A DNA stretch of 14,828 nucleotides from the NCBI GenBank assembly GCA_002393195.1, contig DGIK01000122.1:23496-38323 (forward strand), written 5' to 3'. The DNA comes from Bacteroidales bacterium UBA3824 (GTDB taxonomy: Bacteria > Bacteroidota > Bacteroidia > Bacteroidales > UBA3824). Below, piece after piece: positions 7,752 to 14,828 of this stretch (positions are counted from its first letter, which is position 1; the number at the start of each line of letters is the position of its first letter). A program made the translations under genes and the position numbers. Under the pieces are notes generated by a model that did no database searches, was not told the DNA's origin, and saw only the letters and a list, made by a program, of their open reading frames with translations.

Positions 7752-10700
7752 ATGAACAAATTAAAAATATATCTGACGGCTTGTACTCTGGCGGCTGTTA
7801 ATACCGGGGCCTTTGCGCTTGATGCCACCAATGTTGGCAACAGTGCGTATGAGGCAAGTATTTCGGTCGTGGAGGACAACATCAGTGTTACTGGTACGGT
7901 AACATCGCAGGACGGCACTCCGCTGCCCGGCGTAAGCATCGCATTGAAAGGAACCACCTCTGGCACTCTTACCGACCCGAATGGCAAGTTTTCGATCGAT
8001 GCGCCAGAGGATGGTGTTCTGGTCTTTTCGATGATCGGATATGCCACCAAACAGATTTCGATAAATGGCAATAACAACCTGGGTACAGTGGTCCTTGAGA
8101 AGGACGACAGGGACAACAGGATTGTACACACTGCGTTCAAGGACGAGAAGGCCAACGAAATCCTCGGCGGTGTCTCCTACTTCTATGTGGAAGACGTGAT
8201 GGACAAGAACTACTTCACCAACTCTCTCGACAATCTCTACACCTTTGTGAGCGGTTACAATGGCAACACCGTGTGGGGCTATGGCGCGCTCGTATTGGTG
8301 GACGGCATTCCTCGTGATCTCAACAATGTGAAGCCCGACGAAATCGAGAGCATCACTTTCTTGAAAGGTGCTCAGGCTGTGGCTCTCTACGGAAGCCGTG
8401 GTGCCAAAGGCGCACTCCTCGTTACCACCAAGCGTGGTAAGGAGCAGGATATGAAGATTTCTGTTCGTGCCAATACCGGCATCAACGTAGCCAAGTCGTT
8501 CCCTGAATATTTGGGCGCGGCTGAGTACATGGTGTACTACAACCAGGCACGTGAGAATGACGGTCTCGATCCTCTCTATTCCGACGAAGACATCTACAAC
8601 ACGGCAGCGCGTACCAACCCTTACCGCTATCCCGATGTGGATTTCTACTCTTCTGATTATGTGAAGAAGTTTTCCAACCGTACCGACATTACGGCAGAAA
8701 TCAATGGCGGTAGCAAGTTTGCCCGTTATTATTCCAACGTAAGTTACTACAATACCAACGGCACATTGAAACTTGGAGAAGGCGACAATGTCGGCACCGA
8801 CCGTTTCAATATCCGTGGCAATGTGGATATGACCTTCAACGACTACATCTCCGCAGCCGTTGACGCCAATGTTACTTTGTACAACAGCAAGGGTTATGTC
8901 GCTAATAACGGTTCATATTATCAAGCGGCTTCTACTTGGAGGCCCAACCGTATCGCGCCTTTCATCCCCACTTCGTACATAAGTGAGTATGCTACTGACG
9001 CTAAGGATCTTGTAAGCGTTACTGACAATATCTACGAAGGTCAGTTTTTGGCAGGTTCTTCTACCGACCAGAAAAACATCTTCGCCGACCTGCTCTACGC
9101 TGGCAAGACCAAGAATACCATCCGTCAGTTCCAGTTTGACCTCCGTCTTGACTTCGACCTCTCGCAGTTGCTGGAGGGTCTCTCGTTCCACACAATGGCG
9201 GCTATCGACTACAACACCTCTTACAACACTTCCTACACCAATCAGTATGCAGTGTTTGCCCCGCAGTGGACCAACGTAAATGGTAAGGACGAAATCATTG
9301 GCCTCACCAAAATCAACGAAGACAAGAAGTCGGGTGTACAGAACATCTCGGCTAATTACAACAACCGCAGGACGTCCTTCTTTGCTCACTTCGACTACAA
9401 GCGCGTATTTGGTGCCCATTCATTGAGTGCAATGTTGCTCGCCAATGGCTGGCAGAATGCAGAGACTGGTCAGTACCACAGCGTCAGCAACGCCAACCTT
9501 GGCTTGGACATCCACTACGATTTTGGCAAGCGTTACTTCGCTGCGTTCACTGCGGCAGTTCCTTATTCTGCCAAGTTGAAGGAAGGTTCTCGTGCAGGAT
9601 TCTCCCCGTCGCTCTCTTTGGGCTGGAATATCTCCAACGAAGAGTTCTTCAACAAAGGCCTTATTTCCAACCTTATGCTTAGCGTAAGCGCGAGCGACCT
9701 CAAGGAAGACGAGGACATCGATGGCTACTACAACTACATGGACATATATTCTATGGGCGCGTATGTCACCTGGGGCAACAGCGGCAACCAAAACGGCTTC
9801 CAGAGCAAGCAGGCTGCAAATCCCGACTTCGGCTTTGTACACCGCAAGGAACTCTCTGCTAACATCCGCCTCGGCATGCTCAACAACGACTTGACGTTTG
9901 ACTTCTCGGCGTTCACAAGCCTTCTCTCTGGCCTTGTTTACCAGCCCACGGGCAAGTATCCTTCGTACTTCCAATACAGCGGTTCGAGCTTCATCCCCCG
10001 CTTGAACTACAATGAGGATCTCCGTCAAGGTATGGATCTCGGTATCAATTACCGCAAGAATTTTGGCGAGGTCAAGTTTGCTGGCGGTGTCAACTTAACT
10101 TATATCACCGGCAAGGCTCACAAGCGCGATGATTCTGAGTATCAATACGACTACCAGCACCGTGAGGGCACCAAACTCAATGCTATCTGGGGTTATGAGT
10201 GTCTTGGTTACTTCCAGAACGAGGATGAAATCACTAATTCTCCCGACCAGTCGGGCTTTGGCTCTGTTGTACGTCCTGGTGACCTCAAGTACAAGGATCA
10301 GAATGGCGACGGCGTCATCGACAGCAAAGACCAAGTGGATCTTGGCAAGGTAAACGGCTGGTACTTCGGTGCGCCCTTTGCTATGGGTATCAATCTCTCG
10401 GCTTCTTACAAGAACTTCACACTCTATGTATTGGGCATTGCTCAGACTGGTTCTTATTCTACTGTAAATGGCTCTTACTACTATCCTACTGGAGAGGAGA
10501 AGTACTCAGTTAATGTACGCGATACCTGGACCAAGGACAATCCTAACGCCAAGTATCCTCGTCTTACTACCTCTGATGCAGCCAACAACTATGTAACATC
10601 TGATTTCTGGTTGAGGAAGATTTCGCGTTTCGACCTCACACGAGTACAGCTTACCTACGACTTCCCCTCCTCAATGTTCGACGGAATCAGCTGGCTGTCG

Positions 10701-10829
10701 GGTGCGTCGGTTTACGTGAGCGGCAGCAATCTGCTCACCATCTCCAAGGAGAGCGATTATCTTAATCTCAATGTTGGATCTGACCCCCAGACTCGTTTTT
10801 ACAATTTAGGTGTTAAAGTTAACTTCTAA
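7752..10829 (+). CDS. xusC: Second SusC-type TonB-dependent transporter, divergent subfamily (XusC-like)
   Basis: Outer-membrane importer partnered with the following SusD-type protein. It has 1025 residues. A signal peptide (1-22, ending GAFA) is followed by a short linker of about 20 residues and a carboxypeptidase-regulatory-like domain (about 44-115) with TPLPGVSIALKGTTSGTLTD. The standard EVVVVGYG TonB-box is absent: residues 118-142 read DDRDNRIVHTAFKDE followed by KANEILGGVS. The plug is short. YTFVSGYNGNTVWGYGALVL leads almost directly to VDGIPRD, without the PG...IRIRG block of ordinary SusC proteins, and ends LYGSRGAKGALLVTTKRG. A DQNGDGVIDSKDQ loop lies near base 10297, and the barrel closes with YNLGVKVNF. 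Similar divergent SusC proteins occur at this position in xylan loci, so this is a subfamily trait rather than decay; the frame is intact. It differs clearly from the first SusC and is not a recent duplicate. Confidence 0.93.
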   Translation: MNKLKIYLTACTLAAVNTGAFALDATNVGNSAYEASISVVEDNISVTGTVTSQDGTPLPGVSIALKGTTSGTLTDPNGKFSIDAPEDGVLVFSMIGYATKQISINGNNNLGTVVLEKDDRDNRIVHTAFKDEKANEILGGVSYFYVEDVMDKNYFTNSLDNLYTFVSGYNGNTVWGYGALVLVDGIPRDLNNVKPDEIESITFLKGAQAVALYGSRGAKGALLVTTKRGKEQDMKISVRANTGINVAKSFPEYLGAAEYMVYYNQARENDGLDPLYSDEDIYNTAARTNPYRYPDVDFYSSDYVKKFSNRTDITAEINGGSKFARYYSNVSYYNTNGTLKLGEGDNVGTDRFNIRGNVDMTFNDYISAAVDANVTLYNSKGYVANNGSYYQAASTWRPNRIAPFIPTSYISEYATDAKDLVSVTDNIYEGQFLAGSSTDQKNIFADLLYAGKTKNTIRQFQFDLRLDFDLSQLLEGLSFHTMAAIDYNTSYNTSYTNQYAVFAPQWTNVNGKDEIIGLTKINEDKKSGVQNISANYNNRRTSFFAHFDYKRVFGAHSLSAMLLANGWQNAETGQYHSVSNANLGLDIHYDFGKRYFAAFTAAVPYSAKLKEGSRAGFSPSLSLGWNISNEEFFNKGLISNLMLSVSASDLKEDEDIDGYYNYMDIYSMGAYVTWGNSGNQNGFQSKQAANPDFGFVHRKELSANIRLGMLNNDLTFDFSAFTSLLSGLVYQPTGKYPSYFQYSGSSFIPRLNYNEDLRQGMDLGINYRKNFGEVKFAGGVNLTYITGKAHKRDDSEYQYDYQHREGTKLNAIWGYECLGYFQNEDEITNSPDQSGFGSVVRPGDLKYKDQNGDGVIDSKDQVDLGKVNGWYFGAPFAMGINLSASYKNFTLYVLGIAQTGSYSTVNGSYYYPTGEEKYSVNVRDTWTKDNPNAKYPRLTTSDAANNYVTSDFWLRKISRFDLTRVQLTYDFPSSMFDGISWLSGASVYVSGSNLLTISKESDYLNLNVGSDPQTRFYNLGVKVNF

Positions 10830-10840
10830 CAACGAACAAA

Positions 10841-12694
10841 ATGAAATTTAAAAAATCTTATATTATTCCATTGGTGGCTCTTACGGGTCTCTTTGGCGCG
10901 TGCGACGACATGTTTGAGCCCGCCATAGAGAACAACCAGGAGTTGTCGGATATGTACGACAACCCGAAGGTCGCCCAGGGTCTTATTGGCCAGGTGTACT
11001 CTTTGGTGGGTGGTGTATATACTACATCGCCAGATGTTGACTTGGCCACCGACGATGCTGTTGTCAACGATACCTACAACTCGTGGTCCACTATGGCCAT
11101 TGGTGGATGGAAGGCGGACATGAATCCTACTTCGGTATGGAATGTATGCTACGACGGCATCCATTACTGCAACCTTTTCCTCGAGAACGTCGATAAGGTT
11201 ACCTGGTTTAAGGGCGACATCGGCATCGACAAGATGTTCAGAGACCGTTTTAGGGCGGAGGCTTACGCTTACCGCGCATTGTTCCATTTCAAGCTTCTCC
11301 AATCCCATGCTGGCATGGTGGGCGGCACTCTCATGGGTGTGCCTATCCATGACAGGCTTGAGACCGAAGGCAACTACATTCAGACCCGCTCTACATTTAA
11401 GGAGTGTGTGGACTTCATCATGAACGACTTCAACAAGGCGCTTGAGTTCATTCCCTACACCTTCGCCGATGCTGAATACGAAGATGCCATTCCTGAAAAC
11501 ATGAGGCGTCTTGTAGTCTTGAATGCCGACGGCTCTCTCAATCGTGGTGCCTACAACCGTGTTTACGGTGTGCAAAACAAAGGCAAGATTGATGGCAAGA
11601 TAATCGCCGCTATCAAGTCGCAGCTCGAACTTCTCTGTGCCTCGCCCGCTTATCAGAGTGCTGGTACAGGCATTGATTGGACTATTGCTGCCAAGGACGC
11701 TGCCAAGGTGCTTAGCGATGCTGGCAAGACTCCGGGCAATCTTTCCCCTATCGGCTATTACTGGTACGATTGTACTTCGGGTGCCGACAATGTGGAGAGT
11801 TTCAAGCGTACCGACTATGAGCATACCGAACTCCTCTGGCATGATTTCAACGACGGTAATGGAAGGTCTCTTGAGCAGAATTGCTATCCGCCTTCGCTCT
11901 ATGGCAATGGCTACATCAATCCCACTCAAAACCTCGTAGATGCTTTCCCTATGGCCAACGGCTATCCTATCACCGATGCCAACAGCCAGTACGATGCCAA
12001 CAATCCTTTTGATAACCGCGACAAGAGGCTTGCTGCATACATCCTCTACAACGGCAACACTATCGGACACGAAAACAAGGTTATCTCTGTTGTGATGCCT
12101 ACATCGGGCAATTCAAACATCGATGCCAACAATCAGGAGAACAAGAAGTCCACCAGGACTGGCTATTACTTGAAAAAACTTCTCCGTTCTACCATCAACC
12201 TTACCCCTGGCTCTCAAAATGCGCTCAAGCACATCGGAGCACGTATCCGTTACACCGAGATTTTCTTGAACTACGCTGAGGCTGCCAACGAGGCTGTTGG
12301 TCCCACTGGTACAGTAGGCGATGCCACCTTCTCCGCCTACGATGTCATAAAGGCCATCCGTACACGTGCCGGCATCGATCCTGCCGACCCCTACCTCGAG
12401 TCTATCAAGAGCGACAAGGACAAGATGCGCGAACTCATCCGCAACGAGCGTCGTCTCGAACTCTGCTTTGAGAACCATCGTTTCTGGGATCTCCGCCGCT
12501 GGCAGGTGGATCTCGCAACTCTCAATACTACAGCCAAGGGCGTGGAGATTACAGAAAACGCCGACAAGTCGCTCAAATACACCACTAAGGATGTAGAGAC
12601 TCGCAACTACAAGGATTACCAGTACTACGGTCCTATTCCTTACAGCGAGTGCTTGAAGTTCTCCGAACTCCAGCAGAACGACAATTGGCAATAG
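10841..12694 (+). CDS. xusD: Second SusD-type surface glycan-binding lipoprotein (XusD-like)
   Basis: Surface lipoprotein paired with the divergent SusC that ends 11 bases upstream. The signal peptide ends in lipobox LFGAC with Cys 21, followed by the acidic DDMFEP, which fits the acidic surface-export signals of Bacteroidetes lipoproteins. SusD family blocks are clear: RFRAEAYAYRALFHFKLLQ early, and IRYTEIFLNYAEAANEAVG, IKAIRTRAGIDPADPYLES and LIRNERRLELCFENHRFWDLRRW late. The end is YYGPIPYSECLKF...NDNW. At 617 residues it is longer than the starch-type SusD and not closely similar to the first SusD of this locus. That two complete SusC/D pairs sit in one operon suggests that each pair takes a different oligosaccharide size or decoration; this is inference. 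Confidence 0.94.
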   Translation: MKFKKSYIIPLVALTGLFGACDDMFEPAIENNQELSDMYDNPKVAQGLIGQVYSLVGGVYTTSPDVDLATDDAVVNDTYNSWSTMAIGGWKADMNPTSVWNVCYDGIHYCNLFLENVDKVTWFKGDIGIDKMFRDRFRAEAYAYRALFHFKLLQSHAGMVGGTLMGVPIHDRLETEGNYIQTRSTFKECVDFIMNDFNKALEFIPYTFADAEYEDAIPENMRRLVVLNADGSLNRGAYNRVYGVQNKGKIDGKIIAAIKSQLELLCASPAYQSAGTGIDWTIAAKDAAKVLSDAGKTPGNLSPIGYYWYDCTSGADNVESFKRTDYEHTELLWHDFNDGNGRSLEQNCYPPSLYGNGYINPTQNLVDAFPMANGYPITDANSQYDANNPFDNRDKRLAAYILYNGNTIGHENKVISVVMPTSGNSNIDANNQENKKSTRTGYYLKKLLRSTINLTPGSQNALKHIGARIRYTEIFLNYAEAANEAVGPTGTVGDATFSAYDVIKAIRTRAGIDPADPYLESIKSDKDKMRELIRNERRLELCFENHRFWDLRRWQVDLATLNTTAKGVEITENADKSLKYTTKDVETRNYKDYQYYGPIPYSECLKFSELQQNDNWQ

Positions 12695-12720
12695 TCAAAC
12701 GTTTTAAGTATTAAAGTTTT

Positions 12721-12754
12721 TTAATTGGCGGATACTCCGGTATCCGTCAATTAA
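12721..12754 (+). terminator. Strong 15-bp hairpin between the SusC/D block and downstream genes
   Basis: Bases 12721-12735 pair with 12740-12754 over 15 positions with one G-U pair (12728-12747) and a TCCG loop. It lies 26 bases after the second SusD stop and 28 bases before the next start. No T-tract follows on the + strand (the next bases are ATTAAAAAATTTT), so it does not look like a complete intrinsic terminator. A role in partial termination, RNA processing or protecting the 3' end of upstream mRNA would explain lower expression of the genes after it. I list it under terminator as the nearest type. Confidence 0.5.
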
Positions 12755-12782
12755 ATTAAAAAATTTTAAAAGACAAAGAAAT

Positions 12783-13853
12783 ATGAAAAATCTTTATAAA
12801 GGTATATCGTTTTCATTGTTGGCACTTGCATCCGGCCTTGTTGGCTGCAAGAATGGTGACATCAGTTTCGATGATTATGAAGGCGGTATCTCGGTCTATT
12901 TCCCCTACCAGTTTCCCACAAGGACGCTGGTGATGGGCAGCGACACCTACAATACAGACCTCGACAATGCGCACAAATGCTTGATTTCCGCTACAATGGG
13001 TGGTTCATACACTGGCAAGGACATCACTGTTACCGTTGCTGAGGATGCCTCGCTTCTGGACCACATCTACTTCAAGGGCGGCGACAAGATTGAGGCTTTG
13101 CCCTCCACTCACTATACCATTCCCTCTATGGTGATGAATTACAATGGTAGCATGAAAGGTGCTGTGGAAGTCAACTTCACTGAAGCCTTCTTCAACGACC
13201 CCAAGGCTGTTGCGGGTGCGTATGTAATTCCTCTTGTTATCCAGTCGCAGACTGGCGCAGCAAGGGTGCTTACTGGCACATACGACACAGAGGTGTATTC
13301 TACCGCACCTCAACGCACCAACTCTGATGCTTGGAAAACACTTCCTATGGACTATACGCTTTTCCGTGTCAATTACATCTGTAAGTACGAAGGCTATTTC
13401 ATGCGCCGTATCACCAATTTCAACGGCAAGGATTCCATCCATGTCGTAATGTTGGAGCATGAATCCCCCGTTGCTGTAGGCGATTATTACTTCCAGCAGG
13501 GAGATGCCGCTATCCGCAGCAACTACATCCACAATGCCAATGAGCCTATTGTGGGTACCAAGACCATCAATCTCAACAAGGCGTCGTATAATGCAGAAGT
13601 TGGTGACAAGACCTACGCTCTTGTACTCGACTTCTCCAATGGCACTATTACAGCACCGGATGGCGCGGCTTACACCGTAACGGACGGCAAGTGCGAATAC
13701 AAGGATTTGTCTGAGAAGAAGGCATGGGGCAACAAGGATCGCGACGGCATGTACCTTGAGTACACAGTGGACGGTATTTCTGTGAAGGAGACTCTCGTAC
13801 TCCAACGCCGTGGCGTTACCAACAATCCGTATGAGATCGAATACAGGCAATAA
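12783..13853 (+). CDS. xusE: DUF1735/DUF5627-type surface lipoprotein, candidate glycan-binding protein (XusE-like)
   Basis: Putative surface glycan-binding lipoprotein of 356 residues. The signal peptide ends in lipobox GLVGC with Cys 22, followed by KNGDISFDDYEGG. Residues about 30-160 look like the DUF1735 beta-sandwich (ISVYFPYQFPTRTLVMG, then THYTIPSMVMNYNG and AYVIPLVIQSQTG). After a linker with TAPQRTNSDAWKTLPMDYTL, the C-terminal part (about 195-352) resembles the beta-rich DUF5627 domain (YICKYEGYFMRRI, CEYKDLSEKKAWGNKD, TVDGISVKETLVLQRRG). No catalytic signature is visible. Proteins of this build sit between the second SusD and the GH10 gene in xylan loci (XusE in P. bryantii), which is the basis for the symbol. 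Binding to xylan is inferred from position. Confidence 0.8.
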   Translation: MKNLYKGISFSLLALASGLVGCKNGDISFDDYEGGISVYFPYQFPTRTLVMGSDTYNTDLDNAHKCLISATMGGSYTGKDITVTVAEDASLLDHIYFKGGDKIEALPSTHYTIPSMVMNYNGSMKGAVEVNFTEAFFNDPKAVAGAYVIPLVIQSQTGAARVLTGTYDTEVYSTAPQRTNSDAWKTLPMDYTLFRVNYICKYEGYFMRRITNFNGKDSIHVVMLEHESPVAVGDYYFQQGDAAIRSNYIHNANEPIVGTKTINLNKASYNAEVGDKTYALVLDFSNGTITAPDGAAYTVTDGKCEYKDLSEKKAWGNKDRDGMYLEYTVDGISVKETLVLQRRGVTNNPYEIEYRQ

Positions 13854-13869
13854 ATAGTTTGTTAACTAT
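13854..13869 (+). other. Small inverted repeat before the GH10 gene
   Basis: ATAGTT (13854-13859) and AACTAT (13864-13869) form a 6-bp AT-rich stem with a TGTT loop, starting right at the end of the preceding stop codon. It is too weak for a confident terminator; the 34-base gap otherwise holds only A-rich sequence before the next ATG. Confidence 0.3.
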
Positions 13870-13887
13870 AAAACAATAAAAAACACT

Positions 13888-14828
13888 ATGAAACAATATA
13901 CGTATCTATTGGCTGTGTCGTTGGGTTTGTTCCTAACGTCATGTGCCGACGATTTGACGGAGAACCTTGCGGTGCAGAATGTGCCGCTGTCGGTTCAGGT
14001 GATGGAGGAACTCAACAGCCTCGATCCCTTGAAATCGTACAAGACCGCATCCAACATTTCGCCCAATTTCAAGCTCGGCGCTGCTCTCAAGGCTTCCGAC
14101 CTCGCTGCGGGCGGTAATGTAAGTGCTCTCGCCGCCGCCAATTTCGACGAGGTGGTGGATGCCGACATTATGCAGTATGCTGCATGCGTTGATGACAATG
14201 GAGCAATGAATTTCTCCGGAGTTACCGACTTCGTAGAAACAGCCCAGAAGGCCGGTGTCGGTGTTTACGGACAGTCGCTCATTTGGCATGGTCAGCAGAG
14301 GCCCAAATACATTCAGGCAATGTTTGACACACGTGGTCGTGAAATCAAGGCAGAGAAGCAGAAGGCGAAGGAAGAAAGTGGTCAAAACGTTTCTTATATT
14401 GACGTGGAGGTTCCGGTAAAAGATGTTGACCTTACGCAGTACGCAGGTAAGGCTGGACACGAAATCTCCGGTGGTGAAGCTGGTGAGAATGGTATTACCA
14501 ACCACATTGATGGTGGTACATACGTAGCTGGCGACAAGGTTGACTATCCCTTCTATGTCATGGGTTACGTTCCCCGTATGACTTCCGAAGGTCTCGAAAG
14601 CAAAAACCCTGGTGGCTGGTATCAGTATTTCGTATTGAACGAAATTCCTGCCGACAAGAACGAAGAAACAAGATATGTTGCAAAATTTACCGTAAAGGCA
14701 GAAGCAGATATCAATGTGACTGTTCAGGCAAGGTGGAGTTGGAGCGAGGATCCTCTCAATATCAGCGTTGCATTCAAGCAGTCTGGCGATTTCGTGGAAG
14801 TAACCAAGGAATTCAAAGGCATCAAGGG
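13888..14828 (+). CDS. GH10 xylanase-family lipoprotein with inserted carbohydrate-binding-like module, 3' end cut off by window
   Basis: N-terminal 313 codons of a surface lipoprotein. The signal peptide ends in lipobox FLTSC (Cys 19), followed by ADDLTEN. Residues about 60-142 follow the first three strand/helix units of a GH10 barrel: FKLGAAL, NFDEVVDADIMQY, NGAMNFSGVTDFVETAQKAG and VYGQSLIWHGQQRPKYI. The expected WDVVNE acid/base strand does not come next. Instead, a beta-rich stretch (about 155-313, including GGWYQYFVL and ARWSWSEDP) looks like a CBM4/9-type module inserted after barrel strand 3. This is the known build of surface GH10 enzymes such as P. bryantii Xyn10C and its Bacteroides relatives. 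Family contact residues are altered: the usual N in NxMK is Asp 93, the K is Gln 96, and the His of GHTLxWH is Gln 129. The two catalytic Glu residues lie beyond the window, so activity cannot be judged. The role could be endo-xylanase or non-catalytic xylan binder. No symbol is given because of this divergence. Confidence 0.8.
   Translation, partial: MKQYTYLLAVSLGLFLTSCADDLTENLAVQNVPLSVQVMEELNSLDPLKSYKTASNISPNFKLGAALKASDLAAGGNVSALAAANFDEVVDADIMQYAACVDDNGAMNFSGVTDFVETAQKAGVGVYGQSLIWHGQQRPKYIQAMFDTRGREIKAEKQKAKEESGQNVSYIDVEVPVKDVDLTQYAGKAGHEISGGEAGENGITNHIDGGTYVAGDKVDYPFYVMGYVPRMTSEGLESKNPGGWYQYFVLNEIPADKNEETRYVAKFTVKAEADINVTVQARWSWSEDPLNISVAFKQSGDFVEVTKEFKGIK

Noticed and set aside
6530..8155. 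541-codon minus-strand frame spanning the SusD/SusC junction
   Set aside because: Overlaps two well-supported genes and reads through an AT repeat as low-complexity hydrophobic sequence; no start context or family resemblance.
10826..12070. 414-codon minus-strand frame opposite the second SusD
   Set aside because: Complete overlap with an unmistakable SusD gene; sequence has no recognisable domain.

Overview
The window looks like part of a polysaccharide utilization locus (PUL) from a Bacteroidales bacterium, probably Prevotella or a relative. The grounds are the SusC/SusD-type pairs, a hybrid two-component sensor, Bacteroidetes-style lipoprotein signals, and start codons preceded by A-rich sequence with no recognisable Shine-Dalgarno. 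Coding DNA is of intermediate GC and the gaps are very AT-rich. No mobile element, rRNA, tRNA or CRISPR array was seen. All genes lie on the + strand.

Layout: (1) bases 2-1990 hold the C-terminal part of a hybrid two-component system (HTCS) regulator, cut by the window start. (2) Bases 1991-2494 are a gene-free AT-rich stretch with four GTTAC-core motifs, several potential hairpins and an out-of-place GC-rich patch; it is the likely promoter and leader of the operon. (3) Bases 2495-12694 hold two consecutive SusC/SusD-type pairs in the order SusC, SusD, SusC, SusD. (4) After a strong 15-bp hairpin comes a lipoprotein of DUF1735/DUF5627 type. (5) Bases 13888-14828 hold the N-terminal part of a lipoprotein with the start of a GH10 xylanase-type barrel interrupted by a carbohydrate-binding-like insert, cut by the window end.

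This order matches, from memory of the literature, the core xylan utilization cluster of Prevotella and Bacteroides (xusA-xusB-xusC-xusD-xusE followed by a GH10 enzyme with an inserted CBM4-type module). In that model the HTCS senses a xylan-derived oligosaccharide in the periplasm and switches on the operon. Surface lipoproteins (XusB, XusD, XusE, GH10 protein) bind and cut xylan, and the two SusC-type TonB-dependent transporters import the fragments. Xylan as substrate is inferred from gene order and the GH10 fold, not shown by the sequence.

The system is a known type. The parts that deserve a second look are the GH10 domain, in which three usually conserved substrate-contact positions are replaced; the second SusC, which lacks a standard TonB box and has a shortened plug; and the long structured leader in front of the operon.
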